A DNA stretch of 64,000 nucleotides from assembly GCA_016713785.1 (NCBI GenBank), contig JADJOM010000003.1:2127501-2191500 (forward strand), read 5' to 3'. Source of the stretch: Gemmatimonadota bacterium (lineage in GTDB: Bacteria; Gemmatimonadota; Gemmatimonadetes; Gemmatimonadales; GWC2-71-9). Each line of letters opens with the position of its first letter. Positions within the stretch are counted from its first letter, which is position 1. The notes beneath the pieces were generated by a model. It was given only the letters and a program-made list of their open reading frames with translations. It searched no databases and was not told the origin of the DNA. The position numbers and the translations under genes are program-made. This document shows positions 27,039-36,572 of this stretch, one piece after another.

Positions 27039-28352
27039 ATGATTTCTTTGCAGGCGATGCCCGCACCCCTCCCCCCCGTCCCGGACCCCGCGCCCCCCGC
27101 GCCTCCGCGGAAGGACGACGCCACCCGTCGCGCCGAGCTGCTCAAGATGAAGCGGGTGGCCAACGGCCTGCTGGTCGTGGCGCTCGTGATCTTCCTGCTG
27201 GCCCTCTGGCTCGAGACCCGGTGGCCCTGGCTCGGCTTCGTGCGCGCCACCGCCGAGGCTGCGCTGGTCGGTGGCCTGGCCGACTGGTTTGCCGTCACCG
27301 CGCTGTTCCGCCGGCCGCTCGGCCTGCCCATCCCGCACACCGCCATCATCCAGACCCAGAAGGAGCGGATCGGCCGGGTGCTGGGCAACTTCGTGCAGAA
27401 CCACTTCCTCTCGAAGGACATCCTGGTCACGCGGCTCGCCACCATGAAGGTGGCCGAGCGCTCGGCGCGCTGGCTGAGCGAGCCGGAGAACAGCCGCCGG
27501 CTGGCGCGGCACCTCGCGGCGGGCGTGGTGCAGGCCATGAAGACGGTCGAGGACACCCAGGCCCGGGCGCTCATCCACGAGAGCGCGATCGGCCGGCTGC
27601 AGGCGCTGCAGCTGGCCCCGCTGCTGGGCAACCTGCTGTCGGTGGTGGCCACCGACCAGCGGCACCAGGTGCTGCTCGACGAGGCGCTCCGCATCGCGGG
27701 CGAGGCCATCGAGAAGAACCGCGACGAGCTCGGCCGCCGCATCAAGGAGGAGAGCCCGTGGTGGGTCCCGACCGCGGTGGACCACGCCTTCCAGAAGAAG
27801 ATCGAGGGGGCCAGCCAGCGCCTCATCGACGAGGTCAAGGCCGATCCCTACCACCCGCTCCGGCTCAAGTTCGACATCGCCTTCCGCCAGTTCATCGAGC
27901 GGCTGAAGAGCTCGCAGGAGGTGCAGGCCCGGGCGGAGGCCCTCAAGGCCGACCTGCTGGCGCACCCGGCGGTGGGGGAGTTCGCCGCCACGCTCTGGGA
28001 CCAGGCGCGCGGGGCGGCGGAGCGCTTCACCGCCGACGCCGACGACCAGGCGCTCGCCCCGCTGGCCCGCGGCATCGGCTCGGTGGGCACCTCGCTGGCC
28101 GCGAATCCCGACCGCCTGGCCGAGCTCGACGAGTTCCTCACCGGCTTCGCGGCCTCGGTGCTGGAGCGGCACCGGCATGAGGTCGGCGCCCTGATCGCCG
28201 ACACGGTGCGGCAGTGGGACCCGGAGGTGGCCGCGGAGCGGCTGGAGCTGGCGGTGGGCCGGGACCTGCAGTTCATCCGGCTCAACGGCACGCTGGTGGG
28301 CGGGCTGGCCGGACTGGTGATCTACGTGGTATCCAGGATGCTGGGCGGCTAG
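27039..28352 (+). CDS. DUF445 membrane-anchored protein
   Basis: A 437-residue protein. A proline-rich N-terminus precedes the DUF445 start (LLKMKRVANGLLVVALVIFL). The family-typical segments are VRATAEAALVGGLADWFAVT, ALFRRPLGLPIPHTAIIQ and GRVLGNFVQNHFLSKD. A long helical region follows. The C-terminal helix is NGTLVGGLAGLVIYVVSRM. Both ends are membrane segments, so the middle probably forms a helical stalk. The biochemical role of DUF445 is not established. The start is uncertain between 27039 and 27057, because neither has a well-placed ribosome site. The gene is divergent from the phosphoesterase. Confidence 0.88.
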   Translation: MISLQAMPAPLPPVPDPAPPAPPRKDDATRRAELLKMKRVANGLLVVALVIFLLALWLETRWPWLGFVRATAEAALVGGLADWFAVTALFRRPLGLPIPHTAIIQTQKERIGRVLGNFVQNHFLSKDILVTRLATMKVAERSARWLSEPENSRRLARHLAAGVVQAMKTVEDTQARALIHESAIGRLQALQLAPLLGNLLSVVATDQRHQVLLDEALRIAGEAIEKNRDELGRRIKEESPWWVPTAVDHAFQKKIEGASQRLIDEVKADPYHPLRLKFDIAFRQFIERLKSSQEVQARAEALKADLLAHPAVGEFAATLWDQARGAAERFTADADDQALAPLARGIGSVGTSLAANPDRLAELDEFLTGFAASVLERHRHEVGALIADTVRQWDPEVAAERLELAVGRDLQFIRLNGTLVGGLAGLVIYVVSRMLGG

Positions 28353-28375
28353 GCGGCCGGTCGCACCCGACGCCG

Positions 28376-28412
28376 CACGCCCCCGGGGTCCTGGCCAGGA
28401 TCCGGGGGCGTG
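28376..28412. terminator. Bidirectional terminator with nested palindrome
   Basis: The outer arms CACGCCCCCGG and CCGGGGGCGTG enclose the perfect 12-base palindrome TCCTGGCCAGGA. It lies between the convergent DUF445 and glycosyltransferase stops. Confidence 0.8.
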
Positions 28413-28433
28413 GTGCATCAGGGGTCCCCGGGG

Positions 28434-30209
28434 CTAGAAGTGGAAGCCGTATCCGAAGAACACCGGCTGCAGCCCGAGCAGCCCGAGCCCGCCGATCAGG
28501 AGCCCGCCGAGGATGAACAGGAACGGGACGTACACCAGCCGCTGCACCAGCGGGTTGTCCCAGGGCACGTGATGCAGGACCGGCAGCAGCACGAAGGCGA
28601 ACGCCAGCCCGAGGAACGAGAGCTGCACCAGCTGGAGGCAGGCCACGCCGAAGACCAGCCCGCACGCGACCTCGAATCCCTGCACCAGCGGGTGATCCGG
28701 ATGGCTTCCGCCCGCCACCCGCTGCAGCCCGCGCCACGCCCGTGCCCAGGGAGTCGTCGGCGCCGGGCCCCCGTCGGTGACCGCGCGGCCGCGATCGCCG
28801 GTGACCAGGAAAGTGGCCTTGCCGGTGATGAGATAGCCCAGCACGCCGAGCGAGCTCATCGGCCCGAGCGCGGCGTACATCACCGTGCTCTGGCAGAGGA
28901 AGCGGAACAGCTGGCGCGGCTTGCCCGCCAGGTCGATCACGAAGCACAGGATCGGCGCCACGAAGGTGAGCAGGGTGATGAGGAAGAAGTCCCAGCTCTG
29001 CACCACCGCGAACCCCGGATGCAGGGCGCGCACCGGGAGCACCAGGGCGTGGCCGCCCAGTTCCAGGGTCAGTGGCTGGGGCTGGGTAAAGAGGAACGCG
29101 AAGACGATGTTGGCGTCGATGACGAACAGGAAGTACACCAGCGCGAGCGGCAGGCTGAGCGCCGGAAAGAGCACGTCAAGCTTCTCCACCAGCGGCACCT
29201 TGCCGGAGCGCAGCGCCGGCCACATCTCCCGCGCAAAGAACTCGCAGGTGCCCCGGGTCCACTTCATGTGCCGCACCCGGAAGGCGCGGATGGTCTCGGG
29301 AAACTCCTCGTAGCAGATCACGTCCTCCGCGAACACCCCGTGCCACCCATGCTGGCGGGCCCGCAGCGAGAAGGCGAGGTCCTCGGAGACGATCTCCGGG
29401 AAGCCGCCCACCTCCTCCCACACCTCCCGCCGGACCACCGCCCCGTGCCCCAGCAGCATGACGAAGCCATAGCGGTTGCGCAGCGGGTGGTACCAGCGCC
29501 AGTGGATGTCGATCCCCACGCCCACCGCCGACTGCAGCGCGCCGCGGCCCTCCGGGTTGGAGCGGTGGGTGGCCTGCACGAAGCCGGTGCGCTCGTGGGC
29601 GTACAGCATCGGCACCATGCGGCGCAGGAAGTCGCGCGGCAGGATCTCGTCGGCGTCGACCAGGGCGAAGACCGGCTCCGTGACCGCGGCGGTGCGAAGG
29701 CCATGGTTGGTATTGCCGGCCTTGAACCCGGACCGGTCCGGCCGGCGCACCACCTGCACCTTCTCCGGGTGCCGGGCCGCGAATGCGTCCACCCGCGCCC
29801 GGTACACCGGGTCGCTGCTGTCATCCAGGAGGTACAGCCGCCAGGTGGGGTAGTCCTGGGCCAGGCAGGAGTGGGCGCTCTCCTCCACGAAGTCGTTGCA
29901 GGTGAGGTAGAGCAGCGCCACCGCCGGGGGGTCCACCGTGAGCGGAGGCGGCAGGCGCACGCCGTGGAGGCGCCGGCGCCGCTGGTGCAGGGCGGCGAAC
30001 AGCACCACGCACACGTTATAGATGCCATACAGCCAGGCCAGTTCGGTGAAGATGATGAAGTACAGCACCGCCACGGTGGCCACCGGTCCGTGGGCCAGGT
30101 CGAGCAGGCCCATCAGGCGCGGGTGGAACCAGGCCAGGGCGGCCGCCCACGCGATGAAGATCGTCAGGTAGAGCGTGGGGCGGGCGGCGACGGGGCGCGG
30201 GGGTTTCAT
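28434..30209 (-). CDS. Membrane family-2 glycosyltransferase (cellulose-synthase-like)
   Basis: A 591-residue processive-type glycosyltransferase. Two N-terminal helices (TLYLTIFIAWAAALAWF, ATVAVLYFIIFTELAWLYG) precede the GT-A domain. Its acidic motifs are LLDDSSDP, LVDADEILPRD and SEDLAFSLRA. RHMKWTRGTCEFF occupies the place of the QxxRW motif. Several C-terminal helices follow. It should extend an exported polysaccharide; the sugar cannot be told. No PilZ domain is visible. Its ATG overlaps the stop of the upstream outer-membrane gene (ATGA), so the two act as one translational unit. Confidence 0.9.
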   Translation of the reverse strand: MKPPRPVAARPTLYLTIFIAWAAALAWFHPRLMGLLDLAHGPVATVAVLYFIIFTELAWLYGIYNVCVVLFAALHQRRRRLHGVRLPPPLTVDPPAVALLYLTCNDFVEESAHSCLAQDYPTWRLYLLDDSSDPVYRARVDAFAARHPEKVQVVRRPDRSGFKAGNTNHGLRTAAVTEPVFALVDADEILPRDFLRRMVPMLYAHERTGFVQATHRSNPEGRGALQSAVGVGIDIHWRWYHPLRNRYGFVMLLGHGAVVRREVWEEVGGFPEIVSEDLAFSLRARQHGWHGVFAEDVICYEEFPETIRAFRVRHMKWTRGTCEFFAREMWPALRSGKVPLVEKLDVLFPALSLPLALVYFLFVIDANIVFAFLFTQPQPLTLELGGHALVLPVRALHPGFAVVQSWDFFLITLLTFVAPILCFVIDLAGKPRQLFRFLCQSTVMYAALGPMSSLGVLGYLITGKATFLVTGDRGRAVTDGGPAPTTPWARAWRGLQRVAGGSHPDHPLVQGFEVACGLVFGVACLQLVQLSFLGLAFAFVLLPVLHHVPWDNPLVQRLVYVPFLFILGGLLIGGLGLLGLQPVFFGYGFHF

Positions 30210-31051
30210 GGCCGCCGCACCGCGAACGACAGGCCGACGGCCACCGACGTCAGGGGGCTCGCGCCCGGGGCGCGCTCGTGCCGGAGCAGCAGGTGGGCCC
30301 GGCTCCCGGCGCCGGTCCCGACCGTGAGGCGCGCATGACCATCCCACACCGTGCCATCCAGCCCGGCCGGCGAGTCGCTGATCCGCCCCACCGCCATCCC
30401 GCCGCCCAGCGCCGATACGCCGCCCAGACCGAGCTCCCCGGCGAGGAGGGCACGCCACTGGGCCTCGGCGCCGAGCCCGCTCCGCGCGTAGAACACGACC
30501 GGCTCCACCCGCAGCCGCCCGGTCACCGGCAGGTTCACGCCGGCATGCCCGACCCATTCGATGCGGTCATCGGCGCGGGGACCCACCTCCACCCCCGCCT
30601 TCCACGCGGTGCCGCCGGCGGTGTAGGCCACCTGCTCCAGGCCCAGCAGTGTCTGGCCCACGCGGCCCGGAAGGGTGCGCCGGCCGACCTGGACCACGGT
30701 GGTGAACCGCCCACCCCAGTCGAGCAGCGCGCCGCCCGACCAGGTCGGGACCCGTCGCCCGGCGCGCAGCAGGGAGAGGTTGTCGAGGCTCAGGCTGTTG
30801 TCATAGCGGCCGAAGAGGCGCAACGACGCGGCGGGCCACACCGCCAGCTCCACCGACCGCATCCCCACGCCATCGGCCTTGTCGCTCGCGGTGGCCCGCG
30901 GCGGGTTGCTGAAGCGCGAGTAGACGCCCCACGCGCTCAGCTCGAGGAACGGGCGCGACGGCGCACCCTGCGCCAGCAGCGGCTGGGTGGCGAGGGACAG
31001 GACGGCGGCGAGCAGCGCGCGCCAGACGGAGCGCGGAAGTCGGCGGGACAT
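30206..31051 (-). CDS. Outer-membrane beta-barrel protein coupled to the glycosyltransferase
   Basis: A 281-residue protein with a signal peptide (ALLAAVLSLATQPLLA, then QGAP). Alternating aromatic/polar beta strands follow, such as ELSAWGVYSRFSN, SVELAVWPAASLRLFGRYDN and RLRVEPVVFYARSGLG. The last residues, SVAVGLSFAVRRP, resemble a barrel-closing strand. It may be a YaiO-like barrel, a type associated with polysaccharide loci, but I cannot confirm this. GGAGG six bases upstream fixes the start at 31051. The four-base overlap with the glycosyltransferase suggests a shared role in making and exporting a polymer. Confidence 0.75.
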   Translation of the reverse strand: MSRRLPRSVWRALLAAVLSLATQPLLAQGAPSRPFLELSAWGVYSRFSNPPRATASDKADGVGMRSVELAVWPAASLRLFGRYDNSLSLDNLSLLRAGRRVPTWSGGALLDWGGRFTTVVQVGRRTLPGRVGQTLLGLEQVAYTAGGTAWKAGVEVGPRADDRIEWVGHAGVNLPVTGRLRVEPVVFYARSGLGAEAQWRALLAGELGLGGVSALGGGMAVGRISDSPAGLDGTVWDGHARLTVGTGAGSRAHLLLRHERAPGASPLTSVAVGLSFAVRRP

Positions 31052-31259
31052 GGGATCCTCCAGGGGGTGAGGGCTCGCGGCGCTCCCTCATGGAGCGCGA
31101 ACACCCTGGAGCTAGGCAGGAGCTGCACCATCCGGCATCACCGTGGCGAACCTGCGACAGCTCGCGGCACGGCATGGAGTTACGGGCCAGGCACCCGCGT
31201 GCGCGCGCGCCGTGTGGCCCACTCGGATCGGTGCACCCTCACCTGTTTCGAAACAGCGA

Positions 31260-31290
31260 CCGGCGGCGCCCATCGAGGGCGCGCCGCCGG
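31260..31290 (-). terminator. Terminator hairpin after the frameshifted lipoprotein gene
   Basis: CCGGCGGCGCCC (31260-31271) and GGGCGCGCCGCCGG (31277-31290) pair with one small bulge. The hairpin starts about a dozen bases beyond the stop at 31303 on the minus strand. Confidence 0.6.
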
Positions 31291-31302
31291 CATCCCTCCG
31301 CG

Positions 31303-33706
31303 TCAGTTGATGGTGATGGTCTGCGAGCGGGCGTTGTTGAGCGGGTTGCTGTCGCCCTGGATGGTGCTGATGGTGTAGACCGTGGGGTACACGCCGGCCA
31401 GGACGGCCGTCAGCGTGACCGTGAAGTCGGTCTTGCCCCCGCTCGCCAGGCTCGGCAGCTGGCAGGTGGTCCCGCTGATGCCGTCGTAGCTGCAGCCGAG
31501 CGTCCCGGTGCTGCTCGAGTAGCTGAATCCGGTGCTCGCCGGGATCGTGAAGGTTGCGCCCACCGAGGTGTTGGGCCCCAGGTTCTCGTTCTGGAGCGTC
31601 AGGGTGAAGCTGCTTCCGACCGTCACCACCGGCGGGGCGCTGAATACGTGCAGCTCCAGGTTGGTGACGCCATCGTTGTCGACGATCGTGGCCGTGACCG
31701 GCGCGGGCATGGCGCCGGCGTAGGCCGGGTCGGCGCTGGCCACGGCGTGGGCAATGGTGGCCAGCTGCGGTGGCGGCTCCACCACCGCGTCATCCACCGC
31801 ACCGACCGTCACGAACCCGGGCAGCGCCCACGAGCTGGTGAAGAACGTCAGCGGCGCGAAGGCCGCCAGCTGTCCGCCCGCCGCACTCGGCGTCAGGGTG
31901 ACGTTGGCGGTCGGTGCGCTGCGAAGGCACACATTGTACGAGGCACCGGCGCCGCCTTCCGTGACCGTCACCCCCGCCGGCGACACACTGACCGGCACCG
32001 AGGGGTCGTGCCCCACCAGCTGGAGGCTGGCCGTCGGGTTGTAGAGCCGCCAGCCCCGGGCCGCGCCGGGGGTCAGCCCCGTGGTGCTGGCAAACGCGCC
32101 GCGGACGAGCGGGAAGGAACCGTCCGTGACGATGGGCACCACCTCCCCGCAATGCCCACCGAGGAATCCGGACGACTCGATCAGCCGCAGCGCCCCGTTG
32201 TACACCACCAGGCCGGTGACGGCGAGCAGGTCGTGCTTGTCCGGCGCGGTGCCGGCGATGTCGAGGCTGACGGTGCTGGCCGGATCCAGGAACAGCGAGG
32301 CCAGGGTGAGGGTCCCCAGGCCGGGGAGCGCCGGCGAGGCCGGGGCGGCCCCGGGGGAGATCGTGCCGCCCACCGAGGTCACATTGCCAACGGCGCCCGT
32401 GCCCGAGAGCACCCCGCCCTCGAGGGAGAGCGGGCCAGACTGGCTGCTCCCCGACTCGGCCACGAAGTCGGCGCCGCCGAGGTCGAGCGGCGCGGCGGTC
32501 GAGGAGGTGATCGTCCCCCGGTTGTGGATCCGCGCGAGTGTCGGGAAGTCAGCGGGGCCGCCCAGCGTCAGCGTCCCGCTGTTCTCCACGCTGTCCGTCT
32601 CCATGCGGACCCGGGCCGTGCCACCGTTGATGATGAAGCTGCCTCGCGTTGTCGAGGAATCTCACGGGGGCCCAGAGTGTCATGCTGTCCGTCGGCGTGA
32701 CCGTGATGGTGCCGCGATTGACCTGCGGCAGGCTCGCCTGCCCGTTGCCCGTGATGTCGAGACGCACCCCGGCCGGGAGGCTCCCGTCCGAGGTGACCAC
32801 CGGCGTGGCCCAGATCACGCCGAGGAAGTTGATGTAGACCGTCTCGAGCTCGATGACTCCTTGGAGGGTGGTGGCGTCGAGGCTGATCGGCATGCCGATC
32901 ACCCGGAGCCGGGCGCCGGGTCCGGTCAGCCGGGCCGGGATGGTCCCCGCCGTCCAGTGGAAGACGGCCGGCCAGTACGGCGGCACCGGCCAGCCGAGGG
33001 ACGGTGGAACCGTCGTCGCGACGACCGTCCCCTGCCCGCTCACCGTCCCGCCTTCCATCCATACCGCGCCGAAGGCGTCGCCGGTGATGGTCAGGGTCGC
33101 GGCGGAGCCGGTGGCCTGCAGCGTGCCGGTGTTGTGGAAGGCGCCGACGTTGAGCGCCAGGTCGGCCCCGTTGACGTCGACGGTCCCGCCAATGCGGATC
33201 GAATCGGCGTCGACCACCGCCGCCTCCCCGGGGAAGTCCGCCCGCCAGGTGCCGTCCACCTGCACGAACCCCGTGGTCAGGTCGACCGGATCGTTCCACT
33301 TGAGGGTGCTGCCCACCTTGACGTGGATGCCGGTGGTCACGTTCCAGGCGGCGAGGACGCCGGCGTTGGAGTAGCTCAGGGTCACCGCCGCCCCCTTGGC
33401 CCCCACGACGATCGCGTTGACCACCCGGGGGCCATTCAGCGTGACCGTGTAGGTACCCACGGCATCGAGGCAGGCCACGGCATTCCAGCCGGGGACCACG
33501 GCGGGGGACCAGTTGCCGGCCACCGCCCAGTCGCCGCTGACCGGCCCGGCCCAGTGGGCGGTGCACGGCGGCAGCTTCACGATCGACGCGGGGGCCGCAT
33601 CGGCTGGCTTCGGCGCAGCAATGTCGCGCGGGCCGGCCGGGTCGTCGGCGCACCCGACGAGCGGCACGAGGAGGGCAAGGCAGAGGCGGAGGCGGTTCCG
33701 CGGCAT
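31303..33706 (-). pseudogene. Giant beta-helix/Calx-beta/DUF11 lipoprotein, frameshifted
   Basis: This is one gene split by a single-base shift, an intact paralog of 42644-45010. Part one starts with a lipoprotein signal (LALLVPLVGC, Cys 19). Next is an autotransporter-like motif, WAGPVSGDWAVAGNWSPAVV, then beta-helix-like repeats (GTWRADF, GTVVATT). The frame breaks between 32631 and 32661. One extra base there restores SFIINGGTARVRMETDSVEN in the second frame. Part two has more repeats, a Calx-beta-like domain (VSVSPAGVTVTEGGAGASYN) and a C-terminal DUF11 domain (LELHVFSAPPVVTVGSSFTL). It should be a surface protein of about 800 residues. The break may be a sequencing error, because both halves look well conserved. 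Confidence 0.8.
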
Positions 33707-33801
33707 GACAGTCTCCAGGCTCGGTGAGGATGAGGGACCGAGTGGAGTGGCGCGGAATGCGAGCCAGACTGGACATCCCGGGACGTGCGGCGGGGGCGGG
33801 C

Positions 33802-36522
33802 TCAGCGCAGCCGCGCGAGCGCCTCCCGGCCCCAGCCCGTCACCATCGGATTGGCGAGGCCCCACGCGTCGTGCACCGGGCAGGCATGCTCGAGCGCCCG
33901 GCGGGCTTCCTCCCGGCGCCCCCGTGCCGCGAGCGCGGCGCCAAGCACGCACTCCACCTGCGCCGACTCCGGCCGGAGCACCCCGCCATTCGGGGGCTGG
34001 GCCTCGAGGTGGGCGGTGGCGCGGAGAATGACCGTGTCGTGCGCGCCCAGCGCATAGCTCACCAGCGCCATCCAGCGGTCGGCATCCGCGCGGCGCCGGA
34101 CCGGCGTGTCCCGGTTCGACTGGATGACGCTGTCCCCGAAGCGGGCGGCGGCGACGGCCTCGTTGAGGCGGCCGAGCCGGAGCAGGATCGGTGACCGCTG
34201 GCCGATGAGGTACGCGGCGCCGAGGGGATCGCGCGCCGCGCCGGCCGCCTGGCCCTGCACGATGGCTGAGTCGAGGTAGGCGAGCCCCTCCACCAGCCGT
34301 CCGCGCGCGGCGAGGATCAGCGCCAGGTTGCGGAGGGAGCTGCCGATCAGCGGGTTGTCGGCCGCGAGCCCCGCCCGCAGCCCGGCGATGGCCGCGCGCT
34401 CCAGCTGCTCGGCCTCTTCCAGCTGCCCGCGGTGCGCCAGGGTGAGCGCCAGGCGTTCCTGCGCCCCGGCGCGCACGTCGGCCGACGGCTGCTGGACCAG
34501 TACCCGCGCCAGGCCGGCGCGCTGCAGGCTCTCGGCCGCGGCAAGGTCACCGGCGTTGCCGAGGGCCACGGAGAGATTGTTGGTCACGGTCTGCCGGTCG
34601 GGGTGGTCGGGGGGCAGGCGCGCGGCGAGGATGTCGAGCGTGGCCTGAAACAGCCCGGCCGCCTCCCGCGCCCGTCCCTGGCCCAGGAAATCTTCAGCCT
34701 GGGCGTGCAGCCGCCCGGCCACCGCCATGGAATCCACCCCGGGCTGCCGGGCCTGGATCGCCACCAGCTCATCGAGCAGGGCGCGCCGCGGCCCCGGCGC
34801 CGCGGTGGCGGTGGCCAGGTCGGTGAGCGCCACCTGCACATCCGGCCCGTCCGGTCCCTGCAGCCGGCGGAAGCGCGCCAGCGAGGAGTCGAACATCGGC
34901 TGCGACGCGGTCGACCCGCGGTAGAAGTGCACCACCGTGGCCAGCTCGTGGTAGGTCCGCGCCGCCTCGAGGTCCTCGGGGCCCCGCACCACCCACTGGA
35001 GCTCGGCCGACCGGCGCAGCAGGCGCTCGGCGCGCTTGTACTGGCCCCGCGCCAGGTGCATCTGGCCCACCGCGCGGAGCAGCGCCGCCTGCCGCGCCGT
35101 GTCGTCCACCATCCGCTCGATGCGCTGCTCGGCCTCGTCGAGGAGCGCCGATACTCGCACCGTGTCTCCGCCCGGGACCTTGCGCGGGTTGGCGCGCTCG
35201 AAGAGCGCGGCGAGGATCTGCACTACGTCGGCGCTCACCGCACGCTCCCGCTCGGCCGCGTCGCGCTCCACCCGCAGCCGCCGGGCCTGGGTGGCCGCGG
35301 TCAGCGCGAAGCCGAGCAGCAGCAGCGCCAGCAGCGCGCCGCTGCCCACCAGCACCCCGTTGCGCCGGAGATACTTGCGCGCCCGGTACCCCAGCCGGTC
35401 CGGCTGGGCCCGTACCGGCAGCCCGGCGAGGTAGCGCTCGATGTCGTCGGCCAGCGCCGCCGCGGAGGGATAGCGGCGGTCGGGCTCCTTCCGGAGCGCG
35501 GCCTGGGTGATGACGTCGAGGTCGCCCCGCAGCGCCCGGCGCCGCGCGGGGCCATCCACGACGGCACTGGGGAGCGGGGCGGGCGCGTCGAGGATGGCGC
35601 GCTCCAGGTCGAGCAGGGTGCGCCGGGCCGCGGGGAAGGGCGTGCGGTCGGTCAGCAGCTGGAACAGCAGCACGCCCAGCCCGTACACGTCGGTCCGCGT
35701 GTCACACGGCTCGCCCCGCAGCTGCTCCGGCGCCGCGTGCTCCGGCGTAAGCAGCCGGCCCTCGGGCCGGGTGGGCCGCACCAGGGAGGCGTCGAGGCCG
35801 GGATCGAGCATCCGGGAGATGCCGAAGTCGAGCAGCCGCGGCGTGCCGTCGGCCTCGATGAAGATGTTGGAGGGCTTGAGGTCCCGGTGGATCACCAGCT
35901 GCCCGTGGGCGAACTCCACCACCCGTGCCACCCGGACAAAGAGCCGGAGCCGTGCGGCCAGGTCGAGCCCGCGCTCCGTGCAGTACCGGGTGATCGGCAC
36001 CCCGTCGACATGCTGCAGCACCAGGTAGGGCCGCCCGTCCTCCAGCGCCCCGCCGTCGATGATCGCGGCGATCCCGGGGTGCACCAGGCGGGCCAGCGCC
36101 TGCCGCTCCACCCGGAAGCGGCGCACCGTCTCCGCCGTGTGGTAGCCCGGGCGGAGCACCTTGATGGCCACTGCCTGGCGATAGGCGCCATCCACCCGCT
36201 CGGCACGATAGACCTCGCCCATCCCGCCCTGCCCCACCAGCCGCTCGACGCGCCACGGCCCGATCCGGGTGCCGGGCGGGAGGTCGCCGGCGCGCAGCGC
36301 CGGGTCCGAGGGGCGGAACCGGCGCTCCTCCTCCAGCAGCAGCGGCTCGCCCGAGTGGTGGGCGTCGAGCATGGCAAGGACCTCCTGCTGGGCCGCCGCA
36401 TCGCCCGGGGCACCGGCGCGCACGAAGGCCGCGCGGGCCTCCGCCGGCAGCTCGAGCGCGCCGGCGAACAGCTCCGCGATCAGGGTCCAGCGCTGCTGGG
36501 GGGTCGGGTTGGTGTCGGGCAT
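33802..36522 (-). CDS. Membrane Ser/Thr protein kinase with TPR exported half, sigma-linked
   Basis: A 906-residue kinase. An N-terminal module (RWTLIAELFAGALELPAEAR) precedes the kinase domain: LVGQGGMGEVY, Lys 121 (VAIKVL), HRDLKPSN (Asp 214), DFG at 232-234 and HAAPEQ. A membrane helix (LVGSGALLALLLLGFALTA) lies near residue 405. The exported part is made of tetratricopeptide-like repeats (LLRAVGQMHLARGQYKRAER, SVALGNAGDLAAAESLQRAG). Unlike the other two large kinases it has no FlgO-like segment. The ATG at 36522 is 51 bases after the sigma gene's stop. A GTG at 36561 is possible but lacks a ribosome site. Confidence 0.92.
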   Translation of the reverse strand: MPDTNPTPQQRWTLIAELFAGALELPAEARAAFVRAGAPGDAAAQQEVLAMLDAHHSGEPLLLEEERRFRPSDPALRAGDLPPGTRIGPWRVERLVGQGGMGEVYRAERVDGAYRQAVAIKVLRPGYHTAETVRRFRVERQALARLVHPGIAAIIDGGALEDGRPYLVLQHVDGVPITRYCTERGLDLAARLRLFVRVARVVEFAHGQLVIHRDLKPSNIFIEADGTPRLLDFGISRMLDPGLDASLVRPTRPEGRLLTPEHAAPEQLRGEPCDTRTDVYGLGVLLFQLLTDRTPFPAARRTLLDLERAILDAPAPLPSAVVDGPARRRALRGDLDVITQAALRKEPDRRYPSAAALADDIERYLAGLPVRAQPDRLGYRARKYLRRNGVLVGSGALLALLLLGFALTAATQARRLRVERDAAERERAVSADVVQILAALFERANPRKVPGGDTVRVSALLDEAEQRIERMVDDTARQAALLRAVGQMHLARGQYKRAERLLRRSAELQWVVRGPEDLEAARTYHELATVVHFYRGSTASQPMFDSSLARFRRLQGPDGPDVQVALTDLATATAAPGPRRALLDELVAIQARQPGVDSMAVAGRLHAQAEDFLGQGRAREAAGLFQATLDILAARLPPDHPDRQTVTNNLSVALGNAGDLAAAESLQRAGLARVLVQQPSADVRAGAQERLALTLAHRGQLEEAEQLERAAIAGLRAGLAADNPLIGSSLRNLALILAARGRLVEGLAYLDSAIVQGQAAGAARDPLGAAYLIGQRSPILLRLGRLNEAVAAARFGDSVIQSNRDTPVRRRADADRWMALVSYALGAHDTVILRATAHLEAQPPNGGVLRPESAQVECVLGAALAARGRREEARRALEHACPVHDAWGLANPMVTGWGREALARLR

Positions 36523-36572
36523 CCTTGCCACATGGCGAGATTCGCCGCGCCGGACGGACACCGGCGCGCGGG

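Noticed and set aside
32631..32661. Programmed ribosomal frameshift in the giant lipoprotein
   Set aside because: No slippery heptamer or downstream pseudoknot was evident, the shift lies mid-domain, and the intact paralog needs none. An indel is simpler.
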